Source: Lewinellaceae bacterium (GTDB lineage: Bacteria; Bacteroidota; Bacteroidia; Chitinophagales; Saprospiraceae). From it: 64,000 bases of DNA. A program made the position numbers and the translations under genes. The notes beneath the pieces were generated by a model that was not told where the DNA came from, did not search any database, and saw nothing but the letters and a program-made list of their open reading frames with translations. Shown here one piece after another: positions 8,803-16,946 of the stretch. Positions within the stretch are counted from its first letter, which is position 1; every line of letters starts with the position of its first letter. Location of the stretch: NCBI GenBank assembly GCA_020636435.1, contig JACJXX010000002.1:806001-870000 (forward strand), written 5' to 3'.

Positions 8803-10209
8803 ATGGAAGGCAGCCGACTTTTAGCAGTGGTGGAAAACCTGAGCAAGAAGGAAGTGCGGGAACTGCGCAAGTTCCTCCGCTCGCCATTTTTCAACCAGCG
8901 GGAAGACGTGGCACAGCTCTTCGAGTTCCTAACCGAACGGGTATTTGCCCTCAAGATAAATCCTGCCAAAGAGCAGGCTTTTCATGCCCTCTATCCCGGC
9001 CAGCCCTACAACGCCCAGCAAGTGCGCTACGCCATGAGCTGGCTGTTGAAGGCCATCGAGTTGTACCTTTCCCTGCAGCCCCTGCTGGCTGACGAGCGGC
9101 AGCAAAAGATCGAACTGGCGCACGCCTACCGGGAGAAACGGCTGCCCAAGCATTTCCAGCAAACGATGCAACAACTGAGCCGCCAGCAAGAGCAGCAGCC
9201 CATCCGCAACGCCGAGTATTTCGAATACGAATACCGCATTCAACTCGAACAATACGCCTTCACTGCCAGCCGCAAACGCATCAGCGAGCACAACCTGCAG
9301 GAAATCTCCGACACCATCGACCTGGCTTTCATCGCCCGCAAGCTGCGGCAGACCTGCTTCCTGCTTTCTCACCAGGCCGTCTACAAACGGGAATACGATT
9401 TCGGCCTGCTGGAGGAGGCCCTGCAGTTTGTGGATAAAAAAGGGCTGCTTCGCATCCCTACCATTGCCGGCTACTACCACTGCTACCACGCCCTGAGAGG
9501 GTTAGAGCCGGAGCAGCACTTCCAGCGCTTCAAAGCGATCCTGCTCCACCAAAGCAACCTCTTCCCCGCCGACGAGGCGCGCGACCTCTTCCTGCTGGCC
9601 ATCAACTACTGCATCCGCGAGCTCAACGCCGGCCGGGAGGCCTACGCCCGCGAAGGGCTCGACCTCTACAAGGAGGGCTTCCGCACCGGCATGCTTGTCC
9701 AGGAGGGGCAAATCACCCGCTTTACCTACCGCAATGCCGTAGCCATGGCCCTCAAGGAAGGCGAGCTGCAATGGGCCGAAATCTTCATCCGGGAATACAA
9801 GAACCGGCTGCCTAAAGAACACCGGGAAAGCATGTACAGCTTCAGCCTGGCGCGCCTGGCCTACGTGCGCCAACAGTACGGCAAAGCCCTGGAGTACCTG
9901 CAGCGGTCCGAATACCAGGACCTGCTGCTCAACCTGGCCGCCAAAACGCTGATGATCAAAGCTTTTTACGAACTGGAGGAATTCGACACCCTGGAGTCTC
10001 ACCTGGATGCCATGAAGGTCTTCCTGCGCCGGAAGGACATCATCGGCTACCATCGCCGCAACTACCGCAATATCATCCGCTATACTCAAAAGCTGCTGCA
10101 CCTCAATTGGAACGACCGGGGGGAGGTGGAAGGGCTGCGGAAAACGATCGAAGCGGAAGAGGTGCTGACGGAGCGGGAGTGGCTGCTGGAGCAGGTGGGG
10201 GGAAGATAA
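8803..10209 (+). CDS. all-helical ~470-residue protein, paralogue B
   Basis: This is a 468-residue helical protein homologous over its full length to those at 3788 and 25708. It begins MEGSRLLAVVENLSKKEVRE followed by LRKFLRSPFFNQREDVAQLF, a strongly charged N-terminal module also seen in paralogue C. The middle has FIARKLRQTCFLLSHQAVYK, RDLFLLAINYCIRELNAGRE and LYKEGFRTGMLVQEGQITRF. The C-terminal part has LLLNLAAKTLMIKAFYEL, SHLDAMKVFLRRKDIIGYH and a terminal LTEREWLLEQ. There is no signal peptide and no membrane helix. The fold is probably a superhelix of paired helices, as in TPR proteins. No catalytic motif was seen. Function is unknown; the recurrent divergent neighbour is the only clue. 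Confidence 0.72.
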   Translation: MEGSRLLAVVENLSKKEVRELRKFLRSPFFNQREDVAQLFEFLTERVFALKINPAKEQAFHALYPGQPYNAQQVRYAMSWLLKAIELYLSLQPLLADERQQKIELAHAYREKRLPKHFQQTMQQLSRQQEQQPIRNAEYFEYEYRIQLEQYAFTASRKRISEHNLQEISDTIDLAFIARKLRQTCFLLSHQAVYKREYDFGLLEEALQFVDKKGLLRIPTIAGYYHCYHALRGLEPEQHFQRFKAILLHQSNLFPADEARDLFLLAINYCIRELNAGREAYAREGLDLYKEGFRTGMLVQEGQITRFTYRNAVAMALKEGELQWAEIFIREYKNRLPKEHRESMYSFSLARLAYVRQQYGKALEYLQRSEYQDLLLNLAAKTLMIKAFYELEEFDTLESHLDAMKVFLRRKDIIGYHRRNYRNIIRYTQKLLHLNWNDRGEVEGLRKTIEAEEVLTEREWLLEQVGGR

Positions 10210-10212
10210 CTG

Positions 10213-10362
10213 GACTTTGGACGTAAGTCGGAAGTGCGAAGTCGGAAGTCGGAATACGGCACTAAATAGGCGTTTGATGCCAATTTTCCGCCTTCCGATT
10301 TCCGATTTACTTCGTCAGTCGCTTCGCTCGTGTCCGCCTTCACCGTTGGACCGTCCAAAGTC
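10213..10362. repeat. ~150-bp palindromic intergenic element
   Basis: GACTTTGGAC at 10213-10222 is inverted as GTCCAAAGTC at 10353-10362. Inside are purine-rich GTCGGAAGT repeats facing CTTCCGATTTCCGA. The element separates the helical gene from the sensor kinase gene and could act as a bidirectional terminator or be a small non-autonomous mobile element. Confidence 0.5.
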
Positions 10363-10417
10363 TAGGAAGATAAGCGACCTGACTGATTTAATTTAACTAA
10401 AGTGTTATTTTGCACTG

Positions 10418-13400
10418 GTGTATTTGATCAACTTTCTATATGGCGTTCCGGGGCAGGCCCCCACTCAGTTATCCGGCGGATTAACGCGCTGTTTTCTTTG
10501 TGTTTTGCTGGTCCTGCTGACTATTTCCGAAGGCAAATCCCAAAATCCGCACCCCTATTTTCGCAATTACACCACCGAGCATGGGTTGCCCAGCCCCGAA
10601 GTGCACTATTGCCTGGAAGATGACGAAGGCTATATGTGGCTGGCTACCGACAACGGCCTCAGCCGCTTTGACGGCTATGAGTTCAGGAATTACGGGCCGC
10701 GCGAAGGGCTCAAGCACAATGTTGTGTTCTATCTGCAAAAAGATCCGGAAGGGCGTATTTGGGCCGCTACCATGCATGGCCATCTGTATTGTATTGAAAA
10801 TGACAGTATTCGGGCTTTCGAACAAAATGAGGCCATAGAACGGCTTAACCCAGGCTCCCGTTTGGCCCTTGATTTTTTTATTGATGGCCAGGGGGTGAAA
10901 TATCTAAGCCTGCAAGAGTTGGGAATCCTGCAGTTTTCTCCGGAAGGGGCTTTTACCCTGCATACTCCCGAAAACCCGGGATGCGCGCGCCTGGCCCTGA
11001 AAACACCTGGCCGGTGGATAATGGCAAACCCCCAAACACAGGTTCCAGGAAAGGGGGAGGCAAAAACAGCGCCTCAGGATCCAGGATACACAAAACTGGA
11101 GGTTATTGCCGACTCCAGTTATCAGGTTGCCGGTTTCTATTATCGCAATGCGCCCAAGTGGTCGGGCTCCTTCTGGATAAAGACGCTGAACAACCACCAA
11201 ACCATCGCTTTTAACCAGGCCCACTTTTACCGGCTGGAAGGAAAGAAAATAGCCTGGCGGCATCCTTTTCCTTACCCCTTACAGTACAAAACAGTATGCG
11301 AAGAAGCCGACGGACAGCTGCTGATAGGATTGCAGGAAGGCGGGGGCATCAGGCGGTACCAAGGCATAGAAAACCTGCGGGAAGAGGATTATGAGCAGTA
11401 TCTGAAAGGTATTTCAGTTACACACATTTTCGGGGACAGCAGGGGCGCCTACTGGATCGGTTCCATTGAAAACGGGCTTTTTTACTGTCCGGATCTCGAT
11501 CTGAGGATATACGATCAGTCGGCTGGATTGCCGGCGGATTATGTGGCGGCCTTTGATTTCAAAAATGAAAAAGAACTGTACGTGGGGCTGCGGAGCGGGC
11601 AGGCCCTCCTGGTGAATACCGAGAATAACAGGATCAAAAATTTGCCCGTAGCGCCAGGCAACCCCATTGTGTATGATGTATTGTTTGACCGGCACAGGCA
11701 GGAACTTTGGCTGACCAACGGGCGGCCTCGTTTTTTCCGGGATGGCCGGTGGGCCGTTTTCAAACGACAACAAACGGGAGGGCTTCAGGATTACGCCTTT
11801 TCAAAGAAAATGAACTGGAGCCGGGGCCGCGACAGCATCTGGGGCGCCCATCACAACGGTTTTGGGTGCATTGGCCTGGAGCAAAAGACCCCAGCTGTTA
11901 TTTCTTCAAGCTCAGGGCTTTCGGACAGGGTATTCAGCGTATGGGAAGATCGGCAAGGCCGCGTATGGGTAGGCAAAGTAAACGGATTATTTGAGTTCAA
12001 AAACGATCAGTTGATCCGCCCGGAGCCTTTCCGTGAAAAACTGGAAACAAGAATTGAAGACATTTCGGAATTGCCGGATGGCACGCTGGCCCTGGCCACC
12101 AAAGGGGAAGGGGTTTTATTGTGGAAGGAAGGCCTTTTTCACCAGTTAACTACCAATGACGGCCTGGTTTCCGATATGCTGGAAAACATCCATGTGGATG
12201 AGCAGGGCCGGATCTGGGCCGGCACCCTGCAGGGGTTAAACAGGATCACCCGTCAGGGCAGCAGCTACCGGGTAGAGGCCTTCACCACTTTTCATGGCCT
12301 GCCTTCCAATGAAATTACGCAGGTGAGGTCTTTTAGCAGCCAAACCTGGGTAGCCACCAGCAGGGGGCTTATGCAATGGCATGAAAAGAAAGCCCCTCAA
12401 TTTACTCCTGAGCCGATCATCGAAAAGGTGCTGGCCAACAATACAAGAAGGCCAATTCAGGAGAATATCCGCCTCAACCATAAGGAAAACCATCTTGAAT
12501 TTCACTACCTGAGCATCAATTATAACATGAATGGCAGGATTCCCTATCGCTTTCGGCTAAACGGGAAAGAGTGGAACCAAACTTATAACCGCTCTGTCAA
12601 TTTTGCCAATCTTGCTCCGGGAGCTTACCAATTTGAAGTGCAGGCCCAAAACGAAAACAAGGTTTGGAGTAATTCGAGTGCTATTAATTTTGACATTCAG
12701 CCCGCCTTTTGGCAAACCCGCTGGTTTACAGTCTTGTGGGTGGGGATATTGCTGGGTTTGGTTGGATTGTTTTATCGCGACAGGCTCAATCGCCTGCGGA
12801 AGTCCGCTATGGTGGAGAGAGAAATGAACCAGTTGAAGCTCTCGGCGTTGCGCGCCCAGATGAATCCCCACTTTATCTTCAACTGCCTGAACTCCATTCA
12901 AAACTTCATTTCTCAGAACGACCAGCGCAACGCGATCGGGTACCTGGCCAAATTCGCCCGCTTGGTAAGAGGGGTGCTCAATGCTTCAATGGAAGAAGAG
13001 ATCTCCTTAAAGGAAGAGGTAGAGATCCTGGAAAATTACCTGGACCTGGAAAAACTCCGGTTCAAAGAAAAATTCGATTACCGCCTCAACGTGGATGAGC
13101 AACTGGATTTGTTCGAAGCCGCGCTGCCTCCTCTGCTTACCCAGCCCTTTGTGGAGAATGCCATCCTGCACGGTTTTGCTCAAAAGGAAAAGGGCGGCCT
13201 GGTTCAAATAGATTTCCGGCAAAAGGATGGAGGGCTGGAAATAGAGATCCGGGATAATGGCATCGGGATCTTTCAATCCCAGGACCAAAAGCGCCGGGCA
13301 GGCGACAAACACAAAAGCGTGGGGGTGAGCATTTCCCGGCGGCGATTGGAGATCACGGATAAGCTGAATGCGTTTGAGGTGAGGGAAATCATTGGAGATG

Positions 13401-13447
13401 ATGGGGAAATACAGGGCACAAGCGTGAGAATGTTTCTGCAGATGTAG
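10418..13447 (+). CDS. two-component sensor: propeller/Y_Y_Y domain with LytS-type histidine kinase
   Basis: This is a 1,009-residue membrane sensor. An N-terminal hydrophobic segment (CFLCVLLVLLTISEG) targets it to the envelope. Residues ~45-690 are a periplasmic two-component-regulator propeller; repeated signatures include DDEGYMWLATDNGLSRFDGY, DRQGRVWVGKVNGLFEF and DEQGRIWAGTLQGLNRI. A Y_Y_Y domain follows (IPYRFRLNGKEWNQ, LAPGAYQFEVQAQNE). One membrane helix lies near residue 770 (FTVLWVGILLGLVGLFY). The cytoplasmic kinase is of the His_kinase/LytS type with H-box LRAQMNPHFIFNCLNSI (phospho-acceptor His), N-box QPFVENAILHGF and G-box RDNGIGI. The start is uncertain: GTG at 10418 is the first codon giving a signal-like N-terminus. 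Such kinases pair with LytTR regulators; the one at 19998 is a candidate, though not adjacent. The ligand is unknown. Confidence 0.88.
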   Translation: MYLINFLYGVPGQAPTQLSGGLTRCFLCVLLVLLTISEGKSQNPHPYFRNYTTEHGLPSPEVHYCLEDDEGYMWLATDNGLSRFDGYEFRNYGPREGLKHNVVFYLQKDPEGRIWAATMHGHLYCIENDSIRAFEQNEAIERLNPGSRLALDFFIDGQGVKYLSLQELGILQFSPEGAFTLHTPENPGCARLALKTPGRWIMANPQTQVPGKGEAKTAPQDPGYTKLEVIADSSYQVAGFYYRNAPKWSGSFWIKTLNNHQTIAFNQAHFYRLEGKKIAWRHPFPYPLQYKTVCEEADGQLLIGLQEGGGIRRYQGIENLREEDYEQYLKGISVTHIFGDSRGAYWIGSIENGLFYCPDLDLRIYDQSAGLPADYVAAFDFKNEKELYVGLRSGQALLVNTENNRIKNLPVAPGNPIVYDVLFDRHRQELWLTNGRPRFFRDGRWAVFKRQQTGGLQDYAFSKKMNWSRGRDSIWGAHHNGFGCIGLEQKTPAVISSSSGLSDRVFSVWEDRQGRVWVGKVNGLFEFKNDQLIRPEPFREKLETRIEDISELPDGTLALATKGEGVLLWKEGLFHQLTTNDGLVSDMLENIHVDEQGRIWAGTLQGLNRITRQGSSYRVEAFTTFHGLPSNEITQVRSFSSQTWVATSRGLMQWHEKKAPQFTPEPIIEKVLANNTRRPIQENIRLNHKENHLEFHYLSINYNMNGRIPYRFRLNGKEWNQTYNRSVNFANLAPGAYQFEVQAQNENKVWSNSSAINFDIQPAFWQTRWFTVLWVGILLGLVGLFYRDRLNRLRKSAMVEREMNQLKLSALRAQMNPHFIFNCLNSIQNFISQNDQRNAIGYLAKFARLVRGVLNASMEEEISLKEEVEILENYLDLEKLRFKEKFDYRLNVDEQLDLFEAALPPLLTQPFVENAILHGFAQKEKGGLVQIDFRQKDGGLEIEIRDNGIGIFQSQDQKRRAGDKHKSVGVSISRRRLEITDKLNAFEVREIIGDDGEIQGTSVRMFLQM

Positions 13448-13576
13448 CACGGCAGGGGAGGTTATGCGATTAGGACCTGTTTCCTGATTTCCCGTAAATC
13501 CCTTTTAACAAGGTGTAGTATAACTCTACCGCAATGATCGTAGGCAAGAATCAGGCATTTTCGACCGGTGAGCTAA

Positions 13577-13772
13577 TACTACTTTGTTAACTTAAAGTAT
13601 GGTAGGCCCGGATATTCTGGAGCGCGGACCTCCAGGTCCGCGAAAACCTGCTTTAAGCAGGTTTTGTAGTATAATATGGCTTTTTTTAGGGCTGCCAAAG
13701 GCAGCCTTCGCGGACCTGGAGGTCCGCGCTCCAGTACTCAGATCGGCTACATTTTAAGTTAACAAAGTAGTA
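13577..13772. repeat. nested palindromic MITE-like element
   Basis: Perfect 20-bp terminal inverted repeats lie at 13577-13596 and 13753-13772 (TACTACTTTGTTAACTTAAA and its complement). Inside, perfect 26-bp inverted arms lie at 13617-13642 and 13709-13734; each arm is itself a palindrome around GCGGACCTCCAGGTCCGC. Two further hairpins lie at 13643-13665 and 13690-13706. There is no coding capacity. The structure is that of a small non-autonomous transposable or REP-like element sitting between the kinase and a truncated gene. Confidence 0.75.
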
Positions 13773-13786
13773 CTAAATAGCTGCCA

Positions 13787-14320
13787 TTATTCAATGATTA
13801 GTTTTTTTGTAGAAACAAGATCACCAGAATAGGCTCTAACGAAATACAACCCTTTTACATAGCGGGACACATCAATCGTCGTAACAGGCTGAATGTCAAT
13901 TTGGTGTTCCACAAGCTGCCCCATGGAGTTGAAGATGCCGATGGAAACCGATTCTTGAGAAATGTTTTTCAAATCAATTGTTACGGCATTAGAAGCCGGG
14001 ACAGGAAACAAATTAAATTCAATTGTATCATCTATACCAGACAGGTCAAAATCAATGATTCCTCTTGCTATCACTTCATTCCCGTTGTTGGTCCAGGCAT
14101 GTGCGGAAAAGTCGGGGTCCGTCCCAAAATTATCATTCGGGCTAAGGCTTCTGAGATAGGCATCTTTGCCCTGGATTGCATCGGGTTGTAGAATAATGGT
14201 TGTTTGGGCATTGATCAGGGAGATAAGGGTGATTCCTGTCAATAATGACATGATGATTTTTTTCCTGGCTGAAGTAGTTTGTTTATTCTGATATACTCCG
14301 CAGCAATAGGTTTTATGCAT
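13787..14320 (-). CDS. truncated T9SS type A protein with partial DNRLRE-like domain
   Basis: From ATG 14320 this is a 177-residue protein. It has a signal peptide (KKIIMSLLTGITLISLINAQ); ATG 14251 is an alternative start. It then has the first strands of a DNRLRE/CBM96-like domain (QGKDAYLRSLSPNDNFGTDP, ARGIIDFDLSGI) and passes almost directly into a type A T9SS tail (FNLFPVPASNAVTIDL ... VKGLYFVRAYS, STKKLIIE). Intact DNRLRE domains are about 150 residues and are usually followed by further domains, so this looks like an internal deletion that kept the reading frame. The 5' end lies inside an inverted-repeat element (14291-14398) and the 3' end next to the palindromic element at 13577, so mobile DNA probably drove the rearrangement. 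Whether the product is functional is doubtful. Confidence 0.6.
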   Translation of the reverse strand: MHKTYCCGVYQNKQTTSARKKIIMSLLTGITLISLINAQTTIILQPDAIQGKDAYLRSLSPNDNFGTDPDFSAHAWTNNGNEVIARGIIDFDLSGIDDTIEFNLFPVPASNAVTIDLKNISQESVSIGIFNSMGQLVEHQIDIQPVTTIDVSRYVKGLYFVRAYSGDLVSTKKLIIE

Positions 14321-14398
14321 TTGGGGGCAGACTTCCCCTTTAGGAGATTGAGGGGCGGCGATGGCAATGCACACAAAACCTATTGCCGTTGAGTATAT
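14291..14398. repeat. imperfect inverted-repeat element over the 5' end of the truncated T9SS gene
   Basis: ATATACTC...GCAATAGGTTTT at 14291-14314 is repeated in inverse at about 14375-14398 with a four-base mismatch block. The ~60-bp centre contains CCCCTTTAGGAGATTGAGGGG. It overlaps the ATG and possible promoter of the minus-strand gene. Confidence 0.55.
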
Positions 14399-14560
14399 AA
14401 TAGAAGCGAACGGTTTACACAGTCGCAGCAGCCAGTCCTTGCTGGCAATCGCGACTTCAATCCCATCGAATTGTCATGTATAGAACTTCGGCTTTCTCAT
14501 TAGAATTAATTTCTGCTTCTGTTCTTATTGTCAACTGATACCTGTTTATTGCAGCAGCTA

Positions 14561-15714
14561 TACTAAGCGCGGTCACTAGAGGTGAAAAGTTGGAGAGTAC
14601 CTATCTTTGTGGGTAACCAAACCTGTAAAATATGTACTCTCCGATAATCAGCGAAGCTGACTATGAACACGCAAGATACTACAAAAAGTACGGTAGTTCA
14701 CCATTAATCCGCCAACGCATGCATGTACTATATCTTCGGGCCAAGGGGCTTCGTCCCGGGCCCTGCGCCGAGGTAGCTGATGTACACCCCAATTCGGTTA
14801 CCCGCTGGACGAAGGCCTATATGGAACGGGGGCGGGCCGGGCTGCTGGCAGTAGAGCGCTACCGCCCTTCCAGCGACTTGGTGAACTATGCTGACAAGAT
14901 CAAGGCAGATTTTGACAAGGATCCGCCACGTTGTGCCAGCGAGGCGCGCAAACGGATCAAGCAGCTTACCGGCTTGGAGCGCGGAATGACTCAAGTGCGC
15001 AAATTTGTCAAGCACGTACTCAAGTTTCGCTATCGCAAGTTCCGCCCCCTGCCAGGAGGGAAGCTGCCTATCAAAGAGCTGGCCGCCAAGCAGGCAGCTT
15101 TCCTTGAGCAGGAGTTGAACCCCTTGCTGGACAAGGCCACACGAGGAGTGGCGGACGTGTTCTTTGTCGATGCGGCACACCCTGTACAAGGCTTTCATAG
15201 TGGCCATGTATGGAGCGAGAAGCCCGTCTGCGTCAGGACATCAAGCGGCCGGCAGCGAGTGAACATCCTGGGGGCTATGCATGCGGCCACGCATGAATTG
15301 TACAGCATCAGCACTACAGATTATATCAAGGCAACAACAGTTGTCGAGCTCATTAGCTTCCTTCGCGAAGAGCTGCCCGGCAGGAGCATATACCTGGTTT
15401 TGGACAATGCCCGCTATCAAAGGTGCGAATTGGTGGCCAAGGCAGCCAGGAAATACCGGGTTCACTTGGTTTTCCTACCCCCATATTCCCCTAACCTGAA
15501 CCTTATCGAGCGGTTTTGGAAATACCTCAAAAAGCAAGTCCTGGCTGGCTTCCATTACCCAACCAAGCAAGGCTTCGTTGAAGCCATTGACAACTTTATT
15601 GACGAAGTCAATGAGGGGTTGCACGAGGAGGAAATCAACGAGTTGATGAACCTTAAATTTCAGCTCCTTGAGGTGGCTTGACAACATTTTCACCTCTGGT
15701 GACCGAGCGGTGTA
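14561..15714 (+). mobile_element. IS630-family insertion sequence, complete, 1,154 bp
   Basis: Left end TACTAAGCGCGGTCACTAGA and right end (complement) TACACCGCTCGGTCACCAGA form imperfect terminal inverted repeats of ~35 bp continuing through GGTGAAAA. The element is flanked by TA at 14559-14560 and 15715-15716, the target duplication expected for IS630/Tc1-mariner elements. Removing it with one TA restores an 84-codon open frame on the minus strand, which fixes the boundaries. Confidence 0.92.
14632..15681 (+). CDS. IS630-family transposase
   Basis: This is a 349-residue DDE transposase. The N-terminal helix-turn-helix region (residues ~20-75: RMHVLYLRAKGLRPGPCAEV ... VTRWTKAYMERGRAGL) is a Winged-helix/HTH as in IS630. 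The catalytic DDE core shows DVFFVDAAH (first Asp), IYLVLDNARYQ (second Asp), then PPYSPNLNLIERFWKYLKKQ (Glu of LIERFWK). The length is normal for the family and the frame is intact, so the element may still be active. It has no accessory gene. The stop codon lies at the inner edge of the right terminal repeat. Confidence 0.95.
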   Translation: MYSPIISEADYEHARYYKKYGSSPLIRQRMHVLYLRAKGLRPGPCAEVADVHPNSVTRWTKAYMERGRAGLLAVERYRPSSDLVNYADKIKADFDKDPPRCASEARKRIKQLTGLERGMTQVRKFVKHVLKFRYRKFRPLPGGKLPIKELAAKQAAFLEQELNPLLDKATRGVADVFFVDAAHPVQGFHSGHVWSEKPVCVRTSSGRQRVNILGAMHAATHELYSISTTDYIKATTVVELISFLREELPGRSIYLVLDNARYQRCELVAKAARKYRVHLVFLPPYSPNLNLIERFWKYLKKQVLAGFHYPTKQGFVEAIDNFIDEVNEGLHEEEINELMNLKFQLLEVA

Positions 15715-15927
15715 TAAAACCAGGGAGTATAATGAATTATAATTCTTATGAGACAAATCAAGATGAAAAAACCCATTTTTTGGTTGTGTGCCAGCGTCTA
15801 ATCTAACGTAGCACCCTGCTGAATATGGGTAGACTTCAATTACTTTTCCTTTTGCTGATACGGACATAATGTTTAGTTTGAGATGTTAAAAAATCAATGC
15901 CAGGAAAGAAAAAAGCTCCTTTGGAGA

Positions 15928-16845
15928 CTATCCCGACATCATTGTACTGAGTATTGGCTCAAGCCATTTCTTTGAAGATTGATTTGTATCATTCGGATTT
16001 TTCTGGAGAGGAGGATTTACAAAAAAATCTTTTTTAACATATGGTTCATGTTCGTCTAAATCGGTTTCCCTTCGATAGTAATCAAATACGTGATTGCTGA
16101 CAGGTAAATAATACGGGACATAATGAAATTTAAGATTAGCAAGAACCAGGGGGATTAGCGAATTATTCAGGTTGGGCGTCAACCCAATAATATTTGCGAC
16201 GGGATCTTTCTTGTTAACACAGTCAACATATTTGTTTACTAACGAATCAATTCTTATTCGGATCTGTTGAGGGATGACCACCCCTGTATGGCAAACCCGA
16301 ACACATTCCCTCAAATATTCAATACTATTCGTTTCTAAAATTGTGAGTGCTAAAATAGCATTAAACGTTATTAAAGTACCTTGACTACTTCCCACAATGC
16401 CAAGAGGCAAGTTCCTTTCCTTTGCAACAGTGAATACAGCTATAGAACTGATGGTCGCAGGATTTAATATTGGCCCGGTTATTTTCCCTGTTGCGGCTCC
16501 AATTCCCCATGTGTAATCAGCGACACATTCAGGAAGGTCTCCTACTATTCCGATTCTATCATCAATTATTTTTTTAGTGGCATTATGAATTAGCTTTACA
16601 GAATGCCCACTAAAATACTTTTGGACATGGTCTCTGTTCTTTTCGGCAGCAGTATAGTCATTCCCAACTCCATTTACATAAATTACATTTTCCTCTATGT
16701 GTTTTCCCCTAGGCAAAACATCCAATTTTTTGAGCATGGGAGGCAAATCCGGATTTTCCTGAACTGATTTTTCAATATTTTTCAAATGCTCAACGGACTG
16801 TTCTACCCGGGGTTTAGTAAGTTTGATAAAGTCTGATTTTTTCAT
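15928..16845 (-). CDS. alpha/beta-hydrolase-like protein with GxSxG motif
   Basis: This is a 305-residue cytoplasmic protein. The segment VFTVAKERNLPLGIVGSSQG places GSSQG after a hydrophobic strand, with a following helix (TLITFNAILALTILE): the nucleophile-elbow arrangement of lipases/esterases. An earlier strand NVIYVNGVGNDYT also fits the fold. The Asp and His of a triad cannot be assigned; HVFDYYRRETDLDEHEPY near the C-terminus is a candidate. The N-terminus is a charged helix (KSDFIKLTKPRVEQSVEHL) unusual for hydrolases and reminiscent of a structural helper domain. Base composition is clearly AT-richer than the neighbours, suggesting acquisition. It is probably co-transcribed with the disrupted 84-codon gene downstream. 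Substrate is unknown. Confidence 0.5.
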   Translation of the reverse strand: MKKSDFIKLTKPRVEQSVEHLKNIEKSVQENPDLPPMLKKLDVLPRGKHIEENVIYVNGVGNDYTAAEKNRDHVQKYFSGHSVKLIHNATKKIIDDRIGIVGDLPECVADYTWGIGAATGKITGPILNPATISSIAVFTVAKERNLPLGIVGSSQGTLITFNAILALTILETNSIEYLRECVRVCHTGVVIPQQIRIRIDSLVNKYVDCVNKKDPVANIIGLTPNLNNSLIPLVLANLKFHYVPYYLPVSNHVFDYYRRETDLDEHEPYVKKDFFVNPPLQKNPNDTNQSSKKWLEPILSTMMSG

Positions 16846-16946
16846 ATTCTTTTGTTTTAAACTTTTATTTCAGTTTGAATTTGTCGATTTGATCACCTGA
16901 GTAGATGTACAAAAACGATTTAATAGTCAAACGATCTGGCCATCAA

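Larger units (their letters stand above)
14457..15867 (-). pseudogene. 84-codon gene of unknown function split by the IS630 copy
   Basis: The first 51 codons (15867-15715: MSVSAKGKVIEVYPYSAGCY ... SLYSLVL) and the last 33 codons plus stop (14558-14457: AAAINRYQLTIRTEAEINSN ... MTIRWD) join in frame once the IS and one TA are removed. The reconstructed product is a small, beta-rich protein without signal peptide. It starts 60 bp downstream of the hydrolase-like gene stop on the same strand, so the two were probably one operon. I do not recognise the family. The N-terminal fragment still has a start codon and reads a few codons into the IS, so a truncated product could be made. Confidence 0.75.
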
